The notes under the pieces are model-generated. The model was not told where the DNA came from and did not search any database. It was given only the letters and a program-made list of their open reading frames with translations. Source: JALNYB01 sp963676235 (GTDB lineage: Archaea; Thermoplasmatota; Thermoplasmata; Methanomassiliicoccales; Methanomethylophilaceae). Taken from it: a DNA stretch of 64,000 nucleotides. The position numbers were made by a program, and so were the translations under genes. The stretch is from assembly GCA_963676235.1 (NCBI GenBank), contig OY781044.1:558001-622000 (forward strand), in the 5' to 3' direction. Of the stretch, positions 9,497 through 18,137 are shown piece after piece; within the stretch, counting starts at the first letter, position 1; each line of letters begins with the position of its first letter.

Positions 9497-10710
9497 TGAA
9501 AACCTTCTTTGATGAATTCTATTATCTCGGTCTTTCCCTTTGGAATATCTGGCCTTACACCGTCACCTGCGGTAACGATCATTTCAACACCGAAACTTTC
9601 CACTACAGACCTTATCTGATCTATATCCATCTTGTCGCAGACCTTTTTACTGACAGGATCCAGAATTATTAGTGTTCTCTCATTCAACTGATCCAGAATA
9701 TTCAGACAGTCAAGTGTCCTTCTGATGGAAATATGAGAGATGCCCGGATTACGTTCCCTTATCACGGTCAATCCATTATCGTGTATTATCTCGCCTCTAC
9801 CAGGAACACCTTTGAAATCAGACAATGCCTTCAGAACTGCTTCCTTAGATATGTTCATGGACTTGCACACTTCCAGTGCCAGATCCATTGAATCTATGTA
9901 TCCTATTGATAGATATGAACCATCCAATGATATCTCAGAGATACCATCATAATCTACAGATACTTCGAGAACCTCGCCGAACCTCGGTTTTTTCAGGATC
10001 TTTATGCGCCCGCCGTATCCGATCAATTCGTGGCTCCCATATCTTGACCACATCTCCTTCTCGACATCCAATACTATATTGACCTTGTCTGTGAGTATAC
10101 TAGCCTTCGCGTCGGATGCCTTTCTTGTATTCTTCGCTATTCCATAATCCTCTACCAAATTGGTAATGACCGCAACATCTGCTTTTCCTGAACCGCCGAG
10201 GGAACATTCTGCGATTATAACATCATAATCCCCCTTCGGAAGTCTGAGCAATGATGTGGGTGCAATACTCATTTTGCACTCGATCCTGTGACGGCCGCTG
10301 ATAAAAGGTCCTTGACCTCTGGATGTGTGAAGGAATACTTTCTTCCCTGCAACGTCTAGCATAGTAGCTAAAAGATAACATGAACTCGTCTTTCCTTTCA
10401 CTCCAGTGACCTCAATGCGGAATCTATCATCGTCTATACACTGATTCACCGCTTCCGAGAATGTCATCTCCTTGTCCCATCTTGAACCATCCGCAAAAAT
10501 GTCAGGACAATGCGCAGGAGCTATCTTCAGATCGTAGTATCCCTCGGGAACCAGAGGATGCGCCTCTGCACCCAAAGATCTGATATGATCCATTTGTTCT
10601 TCTGTAGCAATATTGTAAACATCCGCACAGACAACATGATACCCTCTCTTCGTATATTCTTCAGCGAGAATATCTCCGCCGTGAGTCATATCCATGATCA
10701 AGGCACGCAT
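9493..10710 (-). CDS. cfbE: Mur-ligase-like coenzyme F430 synthetase CfbE
   Basis: ATP-dependent ring formation converting 15,17(3)-seco-F430-17(3)-acid to F430. 405 aa. The Mur-ligase P-loop is visible as VTGVKGKTSSCYLLATML, and ECSLGGSGKADVAVITNL corresponds to the central domain. A C-terminal ligase domain contains KGVPGRGEI. Its place between cfbA and cfbD supports CfbE over the peptidoglycan or folate ligases that share the fold. Confidence 0.94.
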   Translation of the reverse strand: MRALIMDMTHGGDILAEEYTKRGYHVVCADVYNIATEEQMDHIRSLGAEAHPLVPEGYYDLKIAPAHCPDIFADGSRWDKEMTFSEAVNQCIDDDRFRIEVTGVKGKTSSCYLLATMLDVAGKKVFLHTSRGQGPFISGRHRIECKMSIAPTSLLRLPKGDYDVIIAECSLGGSGKADVAVITNLVEDYGIAKNTRKASDAKASILTDKVNIVLDVEKEMWSRYGSHELIGYGGRIKILKKPRFGEVLEVSVDYDGISEISLDGSYLSIGYIDSMDLALEVCKSMNISKEAVLKALSDFKGVPGRGEIIHDNGLTVIRERNPGISHISIRRTLDCLNILDQLNERTLIILDPVSKKVCDKMDIDQIRSVVESFGVEMIVTAGDGVRPDIPKGKTEIIEFIKEGFQ

Positions 10711-10716
10711 TAACGA

Positions 10717-11502
10717 TCACCCATAATATTTTCTGATCTTCTCAGCCAAGATATCACTAAGACGCGGATCGGAACCGATAGGCAAAGCGTAAGAGATGAT
10801 AACATCCCTCCCATCATAATGATACACACCTCTCTTCTCCATCATACTCAAATGCAGTCTGGGGGGGACATCTTCTATCAAATGTTTTCCTGCTGCGATG
10901 AATAAAGGAAGTACGATTATCTGCTTCATACCGTCATCCAACATTTTTTGCATCGTCTCATCGATATCGGGATGATTCATCTCGTTGAATCCGATGTATG
11001 TATTGTATCCCATCTCTCTGAGGCGGCCTGCATGGAAATTCATGACCTCTGAATTATATGGTAATTTCGAACCGTGACCAATTATCATAATACCCAGACT
11101 CTGCTTTTCTTCACAGAGTTCGATTATCTTCTCTTTCAGAATGTTCGTAAGAAGAGGGTCGTTTCCAAAGGGCGTCTCAAAATACAATTTTACATCCTTA
11201 CCGTTGACCGAGACGACTGATTCTGGAAAATTGGTCTTCAATCCCAATTTTTTAGGAATATCCCTGGTCATATGTAAACCCGAAGCTATGAAGAACGGAA
11301 GACATACGATCTCATTGATACCATCATTTACCATATTCTCCAATATTTCAGATATAGAGGGAATGGATGATTCGTTATATCCTATGTAGATATTATCGAA
11401 TCCCTTCTCTGCAAGAAGTTCGGCCTGTCTATCCATTATCGCTTTGTTGTAAAACATTGTGGATCCGTGACCCATTATCATAATTCCTTGCTGTTTATTC
11501 AT
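10717..11502 (-). CDS. cfbA: Sirohydrochlorin nickelochelatase CfbA, fused tandem-duplicated form
   Basis: Inserts Ni2+ into sirohydrochlorin, the first step to F430. Archaeal CfbA is usually a ~130-aa homodimer; here one 261-aa chain holds two full copies. Each has the metal-site His in GHGS (IMIMGHGSTMFYN; IMIIGHGSKLPYN) and a second His in the SGLHMTRDIP / AGKHLIEDVP segments, so both halves keep their ligands. I chose the ATG at 11502 over the GTG nine bases upstream because it follows GTGAT at proper spacing. Six nt before cfbE and 34 nt after cfbC. Cobalt chelation for B12 is a possible second role. Confidence 0.92.
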   Translation of the reverse strand: MNKQQGIMIMGHGSTMFYNKAIMDRQAELLAEKGFDNIYIGYNESSIPSISEILENMVNDGINEIVCLPFFIASGLHMTRDIPKKLGLKTNFPESVVSVNGKDVKLYFETPFGNDPLLTNILKEKIIELCEEKQSLGIMIIGHGSKLPYNSEVMNFHAGRLREMGYNTYIGFNEMNHPDIDETMQKMLDDGMKQIIVLPLFIAAGKHLIEDVPPRLHLSMMEKRGVYHYDGRDVIISYALPIGSDPRLSDILAEKIRKYYG

Positions 11503-11536
11503 GATTATCACTATTACACATTTTTAAAATACCGGA

Positions 11537-12337
11537 TCATTCACCTTTCATGCCACCGGCATATCCTTTTGTCAAGGAGAGGATCTTCTTTGCTAATTCA
11601 CGATAAAGGTCTGCCTGAACAGAATCAGGAGCACCTTCAACGACTGTCATTTTCTTTGATTCACAGGTCTGTACGATCTTGTCTCTAGGCATACGGAATA
11701 TCACATCCGTACCGATCTCCTCTGTAGCTGCATCTACTACATCGTTCTCACATTCAATATCTCTTGAATTCTGTATTATGCCGCCCAATCTGGCATAACC
11801 CTTAGAACTCATGTCATTCACAGCTATTGCAATATTGTTTGCAGCATACAGAGCCATCAACTCGCCCGATGTCACGATGAAAACATCTCTTGTATATCCA
11901 TGCCTTATGGGCATTGCGAAACCACCGCAGACAACATCACCCAAAACATCATAGATTATAACGTCCGGTTGACATACACGGATAACATCCTTCGCTTCTA
12001 GGGTTTCGAATGCCACTATTATGCCTCTTCCGGCACATCCTGTTCCCGGCCTGGGCCCTCCGCACTCTGCACACATGATGCCTTTATACCCTTCGTGGAT
12101 CATGCTTAGAAGCTCTGTGTTGCCTTCTTTTACACAATCAAGAATAGTCTTTATAGGCATATCGTGAAGAAGCATCTTCGTAGAATCCGCTTTCGGATCG
12201 CAACCTATCTGAAGGACCCTGTATCCAAGGTCAGCCAATGCTGCCGAAATATTCGCGGCCGTCGTTGATTTTCCTATTCCACCCTTACCATACAAGGCTA
12301 TCCGGCGTACCGGCTTTGAGAATTCATTACTGCTCAT
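11537..12337 (-). CDS. cfbC: Nitrogenase reductase-like protein CfbC
   Basis: ATP-driven electron donor to CfbD in the reductive cyclisation step of F430 synthesis. 266 aa, NifH fold. P-loop GKGGIGKSTTAANI. The two Cys ligands of the bridging 4Fe-4S cluster are in GTGCAGRGI and DVVCGGFAMPI. It is the first gene of the cfbC-A-E-D-B transcript. A TATA-like box on the minus strand around 12400-12410 and two AGTAATAC repeats just downstream of the predicted start point to regulation of the operon. Confidence 0.95.
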   Translation of the reverse strand: MSSNEFSKPVRRIALYGKGGIGKSTTAANISAALADLGYRVLQIGCDPKADSTKMLLHDMPIKTILDCVKEGNTELLSMIHEGYKGIMCAECGGPRPGTGCAGRGIIVAFETLEAKDVIRVCQPDVIIYDVLGDVVCGGFAMPIRHGYTRDVFIVTSGELMALYAANNIAIAVNDMSSKGYARLGGIIQNSRDIECENDVVDAATEEIGTDVIFRMPRDKIVQTCESKKMTVVEGAPDSVQADLYRELAKKILSLTKGYAGGMKGE

Positions 12338-12357
12338 TCGAATCCCGTAATGTTTTT

Positions 12358-12385
12358 AGTAATACTCTTCCAGTATAAGTAATAC
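12358..12385. promoter_or_regulatory. Two direct AGTAATAC repeats at the cfb operon start
   Basis: AGTAATAC occurs at 12358-12365 and 12378-12385, a centre distance of 20 bp (two helix turns). The predicted TATA box on the minus strand (near 12406) puts the transcription start around 12380, so the repeats would lie at and just after it, as for a repressor. The same octamer opens the palindrome before the ABC transporter operon (16809-16828). Confidence 0.5.
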
Positions 12386-12520
12386 GTTGATAATATGTTT
12401 GTGTTACTATAAACACATGAATATGTTTGAAAACATGCTACTATATTACAAATGGGTATTCTACAACAACTGAATTATGCTCTGGCAATTCAAATGATTG
12501 TGCTTGAAATTGCCAAAAAA

Positions 12521-13132
12521 TTATTGAGCACATTTCTGCCCTACGATTATGAAATAATCCTCGTCATCCTGTGTAAATAAGATCTCGAGTCCATTATCAA
12601 CAAACATTTTCTTCATTGTTTCCATACACGGAAGATAATCCTTAGAAATAACCTCTCCTCCGGTCCTGTGAACTTGATTGATCTTATCCCTTGAACATGA
12701 ATGAGATATCATTAGCTTTCCTCCGTATTTCAGCGCCTTACACAATATTGAAACCGCCAAGGACTGATCAGGAAAATGCGGAAAACAAGAATAACATACT
12801 ATTGTATCAAAAGCCATAAAAGAATCGATATCATATAGATCTTTGACCTCAAACCAGATCATAGAATGCTCTTTGGATGGATACTTCTTCTTGGCAATAG
12901 CTACCATATTCTCGGAATAATCCACGGCCAATACACTCCCCGATGTCAAATATTTCTCATAAAAAGGAATCATTATACCTGTGCCGGTGCCGACATCCAT
13001 AATACGTTCTTCTCCCTTCAATTTCAATAATGATGTGATGTAGTCAACTCTTTTCAGATCATGCACTGAAATTACATCCCATTGTTCAGCATTTTTATTG
13101 AAAAATTCTTTCTGCATTGGATTCTTTATCAT
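12521..13132 (-). CDS. Class I SAM-dependent methyltransferase of the ABC operon
   Basis: 203 aa, Rossmann-type methyltransferase. The SAM-binding motif I is MDVGTGTGIMIPF (about 41-53), followed by VLAVDYSENMVAIAKKKY (motif II) and DTIVCYSCFPHFPD (motif IV region). Substrate is unknown; small molecules or metal-chelating compounds are typical of such COG2226-like enzymes. It is the last gene of the operon, 4 nt after the ABC ATPase, so its substrate is probably linked to what the importer brings in. The 180-nt gap to cfbC holds the cfb promoter. Confidence 0.85.
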   Translation of the reverse strand: MIKNPMQKEFFNKNAEQWDVISVHDLKRVDYITSLLKLKGEERIMDVGTGTGIMIPFYEKYLTSGSVLAVDYSENMVAIAKKKYPSKEHSMIWFEVKDLYDIDSFMAFDTIVCYSCFPHFPDQSLAVSILCKALKYGGKLMISHSCSRDKINQVHRTGGEVISKDYLPCMETMKKMFVDNGLEILFTQDDEDYFIIVGQKCAQ

Positions 13133-13136
13133 GATC

Positions 13137-13901
13137 TCACCGCGTATATGATTTTGGAACTATTATCGGGATTCCGTGTATCTCTTCGACATAAGAATCC
13201 ATATTGTAAACAGCTTTGATATTCTCAGGAGTGATTATTTCTCTGCCTCCGGCAGCATATATCTTTCCTGATTTCATAAGAATGAATTTATCAGAATGAC
13301 GAACAGCCAGATTCAGATCGTGTACGACCATCACGGCAGCCATACCGTTATTCTTGACAATTTTCTGAATAAGATGCATCATGGCATGCTGATTCGACGG
13401 ATCCAGATTGCTTGTAGGTTCATCCAATAATATTATCTTGGGTTGCTGAACAAATACCCTGGCTATCTGCACTAATTGATACTCTCCACCACTTATTTCA
13501 TCTATATATTTCATAGACAGATCATTTAGACCAACAAGATCTATGACCTTACTCGTAATTCTAAGATCCTTTTCTGATGCATCTATAGTTATGTGAGGTT
13601 TCCTTCCGAGAAGAACCGATTCGAATACGGTCATCCTGGAGACCTCACCTCTCTGCGACACATATCCGATATTCTTAGCAACATCATTACGGCTCATACT
13701 GTTCAGATCGACCTTATCAAGTTCTACAAGACCGGATTTAGGATGAAGAATATTATCCATGCATTTTAAGAGAGTCGTCTTTCCAACTCCGTTGGGGCCG
13801 AGAAGCGACACTATATCTCCCTCCTCAACCTCAAATGTGATATCCTCGAGAGTGTTCTTGCCTGCATAGGAGAATTTTACACCATTTGCATTGAACATCA
13901 T
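13137..13901 (-). CDS. FecE/BtuD-type ABC transporter ATP-binding protein
   Basis: 254 aa. Walker A GPNGVGKTTLLK, Q-loop YVSQRGEV, signature ISGGEYQLVQIARV (LSGGQ variant), Walker B IILLDEPTSNLD and switch His in VVHDLNLA. Powers uptake of iron chelates, corrinoids or other metal complexes through the FecCD-type permease encoded 1 nt upstream. The substrate cannot be read from the ATPase. Confidence 0.94.
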   Translation of the reverse strand: MMFNANGVKFSYAGKNTLEDITFEVEEGDIVSLLGPNGVGKTTLLKCMDNILHPKSGLVELDKVDLNSMSRNDVAKNIGYVSQRGEVSRMTVFESVLLGRKPHITIDASEKDLRITSKVIDLVGLNDLSMKYIDEISGGEYQLVQIARVFVQQPKIILLDEPTSNLDPSNQHAMMHLIQKIVKNNGMAAVMVVHDLNLAVRHSDKFILMKSGKIYAAGGREIITPENIKAVYNMDSYVEEIHGIPIIVPKSYTR

Positions 13902-13902
13902 T

Positions 13903-15006
13903 TTATCTGTACCTCTTGATCAGAAGATATATGAATAAAGGTCCTCCCAGAAGAGATGTTATTATCCCTACTGGAATGACCTCCGGCGCCAAGATCCTCT
14001 TTCCCACCAGATCTGCAAATACCAAGATTATAGCACCGATTATCATTGAAGCCGGAATAAGATATCTGTGGTCCCCTCCGATTATCATACGTGCTATGTG
14101 TGGCCCCAATAACCCTACAAAAGCTATGATTCCAAAAAAAGATACTATGACCGAGCATAATAATGAAGAAAGGATCATTCCTATTATCCTTTCTCTTTCA
14201 GTATTCACTCCCAGACCTTTAGCTGTATCCTCTCCTGCATCCATCGCATTGTATTCCCAACGCCTGAACATGAAGTAAGTAACTACAACCAGCAATGTTG
14301 CAAACACGAAAAGGTCCCACGTCCATGTGCCTCTTCCGAGATCGCCGAAACTCCAAGATACGATGTTGGCCAATTGAGAATCGGTCGCAATAAACTGAAC
14401 AAACGATAAAGCCGCAGAGAAAATAGCACTGATTGCAATTCCTGCCAACACCATGGTCTCTGCTGTGATCTTTGTTATTTTAGTAAGCAAAAGGATTAGC
14501 CCTGTTGCAAGCATACTGAAAAAGAACGCAAAACCTGTTGTTAAAAAAGGATTATCGATCGAGATAGAGGACGTTATCATTGATCCTGTACCCACAAAGA
14601 CGATCGAGAATGCCGCACCGAATGCTGCGGCACTTGAAAGTCCCAGAGTATATGGAGAAGCCAAAGGATTCCTCAATATACATTGCATAACCACGCCGGA
14701 TACTGCAAGACCTGCGCCTATCAGTACAGCTCCAATTATACGAACCAATCTGGCATTCCAAACTATACGACCGAATCCGTTAGTATCAAATGTAAAAATA
14801 TATTTTAAAATATCTACAAATGAAATGTGGATGGGTCCAACATATACTGCTACCATGATTGAAACGATCAGTATTACGATCGCACCTACCATGAACAGAT
14901 TCTTATGCCTTACATATCCTTTATATGTCTTGGAAGACGCGGATTCAAGACCCTGATCATAATCATCATAGATCTTGTACTTATTATCCATTTCACTACT
15001 CATCAA
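13903..15006 (-). CDS. FecCD/BtuC-type ABC transporter permease
   Basis: 367 aa with a ~40-residue hydrophilic N-terminus and then about nine to ten membrane helices. The FecCD pattern is visible in RLVRIIGAVLIGAGLAVSGVVMQ, NPLASPYTLGLSSAAAFGAA, GLGVNTERERI and GLLGPHIARMIIGGDHRYLIP. Forms the channel of a metal-chelate or corrinoid importer with the ATPase at 13137-13901 and the binding protein at 15050-16132. A start at the second Met is equally possible. Confidence 0.94.
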   Translation of the reverse strand: MMSSEMDNKYKIYDDYDQGLESASSKTYKGYVRHKNLFMVGAIVILIVSIMVAVYVGPIHISFVDILKYIFTFDTNGFGRIVWNARLVRIIGAVLIGAGLAVSGVVMQCILRNPLASPYTLGLSSAAAFGAAFSIVFVGTGSMITSSISIDNPFLTTGFAFFFSMLATGLILLLTKITKITAETMVLAGIAISAIFSAALSFVQFIATDSQLANIVSWSFGDLGRGTWTWDLFVFATLLVVVTYFMFRRWEYNAMDAGEDTAKGLGVNTERERIIGMILSSLLCSVIVSFFGIIAFVGLLGPHIARMIIGGDHRYLIPASMIIGAIILVFADLVGKRILAPEVIPVGIITSLLGGPLFIYLLIKRYR

Positions 15007-15049
15007 TTACCTTCCAATTAGTCTTCCAAGACTATTTAACTTTTTCAGA

Positions 15050-16132
15050 TCAAATGGTTACCTGTCCACACCCCCCTCCTGTCTGCAAGGCCGCCAGATC
15101 GTCGTATGTCAGATCGGTCGAATAGAGAAGATCTATTACTTCATTCGCCTTATCATCAAATGCCCAGCTGTAATGGCTTCCGTTAACAACAGATGCGACA
15201 TAAAAACAATTGATCAATTGAGCATCCCATTGTGTTCCCCAAACCTTGTAAGTCATGAGCTTGTAAACATCACCATTTATGATTGCTGGTTCATTGCCCA
15301 ATGTACTGGATCCGATATAATCCTTTATCTGACCCGTGGTCGTTGAAACTGAACTTCCATCGATGAATATGTAATCGAACGTCGTTGCTACAATGTCTTC
15401 GATTGTCGTATTATACGGCTGTCCAGTACCTGACGGATTAGATGGCATTACATTTGTAACACCTGAATATGTGAAAGGCAAATAATCTCCTGCTCCAGAT
15501 GTCTTGAGGAAGTTTCCAGCACCGTAGAACATCATTCCACACGCATATGCGCTTACGTCTGAAACACTTTCTGATGTGATGTCTCCGATAAGATCCTTGA
15601 TACCGTTGTTGATCTCTGCTGCTCTGCTCTCTTCTTTGAAAAGTATCCCAAGCTTGGTGATCTGCACAAACCATGCTTCCGATCCAAATTCAAGATCTGC
15701 GTTGATTCCATAGACTGGGACACCATATGTTGTCTGTTCCCGGTTCAAATCCTCTACTGAAACAGTAGATGATATTACAACGCTCGGATGTAAAGCTATT
15801 ATCTCTTCAGCATTACTGACCGTTATAACCTTAAGAGAACTCAAGAACTGGCTATAAACTTGAGTGTAGATCTTGTTCCCTATTATCGCATCATTGGAAT
15901 CCCTTGCACATACCTTGTGCATAGCATCGAAATAACTGACAAGTTCCAATGAACAACAATCAATACAGAAAATTGTATCGATATCTCCGTCTATAGATAT
16001 TGTCCTTCCACGAGAATCTACAATATCCCCATTAGAATTATTGCCGTTCAATGCATAGATACCGATACCTACAGCAGCGGCAGCAATAATCACTACTGCA
16101 ACAACTGCGAAAATTTTGTTCTTATCCATCAA
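15050..16132 (-). CDS. Membrane-anchored ABC substrate-binding protein (metal complex/corrinoid type)
   Basis: 360 aa. One N-terminal helix (about 7-29) anchors a class III periplasmic-binding domain outside the cell; residues around DIVDSRGRTISIDGDIDTIF mark the start of that fold. There is a second lobe (about 210-340), and the C-terminus carries TGGGCGQ with a Cys that could bind metal. Likely ligands are iron or nickel chelates or tetrapyrroles. Proximity to the F430 operon and a shared upstream element favour nickel or a tetrapyrrole, but this is inference. Confidence 0.88.
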   Translation of the reverse strand: MMDKNKIFAVVAVVIIAAAAVGIGIYALNGNNSNGDIVDSRGRTISIDGDIDTIFCIDCCSLELVSYFDAMHKVCARDSNDAIIGNKIYTQVYSQFLSSLKVITVSNAEEIIALHPSVVISSTVSVEDLNREQTTYGVPVYGINADLEFGSEAWFVQITKLGILFKEESRAAEINNGIKDLIGDITSESVSDVSAYACGMMFYGAGNFLKTSGAGDYLPFTYSGVTNVMPSNPSGTGQPYNTTIEDIVATTFDYIFIDGSSVSTTTGQIKDYIGSSTLGNEPAIINGDVYKLMTYKVWGTQWDAQLINCFYVASVVNGSHYSWAFDDKANEVIDLLYSTDLTYDDLAALQTGGGCGQVTI

Positions 16133-16142
16133 ATCACCATGA

Positions 16143-16490
16143 TCAGGCAGCGGATTCGACGTTCGAAGTCTTCACTTCGACCGAAACATAATGATTATAG
16201 ATCAATACCATTGCGGCCCAAACTGCTGTGATCGCGAGAAGCATGGGAACACCGATAGTTGCCATTTCGTGAAGCATCGCAGATGTATCTGCGGAATTCG
16301 ACATTGCCGTGAGGAAGGGAAACCATGGAACCACTTCTCCATGCCAAATATGTTCAACAAGAAGTGCGAGAACCGCTCCCCATGCCATTATATTGAACCA
16401 TTGAATATGATACTTCTCCGGAATTTGTTTTCTGAATACTGTCGTGCATACTGCTGCTGCTGCAGGAACTAAGAAACATGCCATTTTCAA
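16143..16490 (-). CDS. Small integral membrane protein, paired with its paralogue at 16487
   Basis: 115 aa and not matched to a family I can name. Three hydrophobic segments: about 3-18, 30-48 (WGAVLALLVEHIWHGE) and 76-98 (VPMLLAITAVWAAMVLIYNH). The EHIWHGE segment places Glu and two His at the end of the second helix, suitable for metal binding. It overlaps the 102-aa gene by 4 nt and precedes the binding protein by 10 nt, so it probably serves the same importer. It aligns loosely with its neighbour (EH-I versus DH-V, then an AVW-A motif). Confidence 0.72.
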   Translation of the reverse strand: MKMACFLVPAAAAVCTTVFRKQIPEKYHIQWFNIMAWGAVLALLVEHIWHGEVVPWFPFLTAMSNSADTSAMLHEMATIGVPMLLAITAVWAAMVLIYNHYVSVEVKTSNVESAA

Positions 16491-16795
16491 TCAACCTCTG
16501 AATTTACATTTACTTTATCTACTGTGCTTACTGCACCCATTTTGAGTTTCTGTATGATAAGATACGCTTCCCATACCGCAAATATTGGAATCAACATCGC
16601 GATGCTTAGAACAAGCGAATCTGCACTTATATCAAAAAAGGCCCCATCCTCATAACCGAGGACGTGATCGACAAAGATACAAGTTGTAAGGCCCCAAAGA
16701 GCCAATGATAAAATATCGAATCTATAAAACCTGGGCGCTACGAACCAAGCGGCAGTGACCGCCAGGGCTGCCAGTGCGGAAATTATAAGCCACAT
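16487..16795 (-). CDS. Small integral membrane protein, first gene of the ABC operon
   Basis: 102 aa, three hydrophobic segments (about 2-18, 27-44, 60-84). CIFVDHVLGYEDGAFFD carries an Asp-His pair followed by two acidic residues, parallel to the EHIWHGE segment of the 115-aa partner. IFAVWEAYLII matches ITAVWAAMVLI. An SD-like GGAG lies 9 nt before the ATG. It opens the operon of six genes that ends with the methyltransferase at 12521. Function unknown; perhaps an accessory membrane subunit or metal sensor of the importer. Confidence 0.7.
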   Translation of the reverse strand: MWLIISALAALAVTAAWFVAPRFYRFDILSLALWGLTTCIFVDHVLGYEDGAFFDISADSLVLSIAMLIPIFAVWEAYLIIQKLKMGAVSTVDKVNVNSEVD

Positions 16796-16808
16796 TTTGT
16801 TTTTCTCC

Positions 16809-16828
16809 AGTAATACTAATATATTACT
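16809..16828. promoter_or_regulatory. 20-bp palindrome AGTAATA-N6-TATTACT before the ABC operon
   Basis: A perfect 7-bp inverted repeat with spacer CTAATA, 14 bp upstream of the 102-aa gene. A TATA-like box on the minus strand (near 16850-16858) predicts transcription start around 16830, directly beside the palindrome, so a bound protein would block transcription. The half-site also occurs twice at the cfbC promoter. Confidence 0.55.
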
Positions 16829-17498
16829 TGCACGTCAGTATAACATACTAATTATAAATTATTATGCTATAAATAACATCTATTTGAAATACATGTAATA
16901 TTATAAAAAAAATCTTAATCATACCCTTCATTTGTCGTAATCAAACTCTCGTACATCTTATTAAAAATTCTCTTAAAATATTCTCAATCCCTTCATTCCA
17001 CTACCGATAATCTTGTTTAAGAAATATGTGTACTAAAAAATTTCCTTATCTTGAAATAATTCATCTGCATGTAAAAAGATTTTTTACATTGTTCTTTGAC
17101 GATTGAAATGACATTCCTCTACCTTCGCATGATCAGATTCCACCTTGACATCGATAAGAGTTCTGTTCGCTCTGCATGATCTTTTACACATCGTTTTACA
17201 ACCACCAATGATCCGTTTTATTTGATTTTTATAAATCACAAAATAATATAATAAATAAGTTTATATATTAAATTTGCAACAAAATGGTTTATTTATATAC
17301 TATTTTTTCGTACAATTTACAATAATCAACCATAAAAACAGTTAACAGGGGTTTAATATACTTTGTTTAAATACTAAACTACCTAAAAAATAGTTATAAC
17401 ATATTTTTTAAACGGATTATACATCCATCCATAAATTTACTATAAATATGTACAACGTAAATGATAATCTGGACCAAAAAGGCCTATGAGGAAAATAT
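16829..17498. other. 670-nt AT-rich intergenic region between divergent operons
   Basis: No credible gene in either strand. The left end holds the promoter of the ABC operon. The right end holds the promoter of the corrinoid gene, a TATA-like CTATAAATA at 17440-17448, which predicts a start near 17470 and a leader of about 30 nt with AGGAAA as SD. The middle is over 70% A+T with many T-runs. I saw no long inverted repeat. Confidence 0.6.
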
Positions 17499-18137
17499 AT
17501 GACCAAACAACAAATCCTAGATGAACTGTGTAGTGCAGTAGAAAATTGTAAGGCAGACCTTGCAAAAAATGCTGCAGAAAAAGCACTGAAAGAAGGAGTT
17601 AATCCATTAGACGCCATCAATGATGGACTCGTAAAAGGGATGTCCGTTATCGGAGACAAGTACGCTGCACATACAGTATACCTACCTCAAGTACTGGTTG
17701 CAGCACATGCAATGTACGCTGGACTTGATATTCTACTTCCAGCAATACCTAGAGAGGACCTGAAAGACAGCAAAACCTGTATGACCGCTGTTGTAGAAGG
17801 GGATGTCCATGACATCGGAAAGAACATTGTTAAAACAATGATGGTCGCAGGCGGATTCCTTGTTACTGATCTCGGAAAAGACATTTCTCCGACAGACATC
17901 GCAAAAGCCGTTAAGGATAATAAAACTAACATCGTAGCACTCAGCACACTCATGACTCCCACCATGGATAACATGAAAGCAACTATTGATGCACTCAAGG
18001 AGAACGGATACCGCGGAAACTGTACTATTACCATCGGCGGACCTCCAACGTCGCCGTCCTTTGCAAAAGAGATCGGAGCAGACCACAGAGACACTAACGC
18101 TCAAGACTGCGTCAACTGGCTCAAGGGGGCGAGGTAA
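17499..18137 (+). CDS. Corrinoid-binding methyltransferase protein (MtbC/MtaC family), set 1
   Basis: 212 aa. Carries a methyl group on a cobalt corrinoid between two methyltransferases. N-terminal helical cap (1-85) with DKYAAHTVYLPQVLVAAHAM, then the B12 domain with D102-V-H104-D-I-G107, whose His is the lower cobalt ligand. STLMTPTMDNM and TIGGPPTSPSFAKEIGAD follow, lining the nucleotide tail. SD AGGAAA is 6 nt before ATG. The next gene starts on the following base. The paralogue at 54728 is about 60% identical by eye. Which methylated substrate it serves is unknown: no MtmB, MtbB, MttB or MtaB is adjacent. Confidence 0.9.
   Translation: MTKQQILDELCSAVENCKADLAKNAAEKALKEGVNPLDAINDGLVKGMSVIGDKYAAHTVYLPQVLVAAHAMYAGLDILLPAIPREDLKDSKTCMTAVVEGDVHDIGKNIVKTMMVAGGFLVTDLGKDISPTDIAKAVKDNKTNIVALSTLMTPTMDNMKATIDALKENGYRGNCTITIGGPPTSPSFAKEIGADHRDTNAQDCVNWLKGAR

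Noticed and set aside
8426..12337. Nitrogenase genes
   Set aside because: NifH- and NifD-like proteins are present, but the single short catalytic subunit and the cfbA, cfbB and cfbE neighbours identify F430 synthesis.
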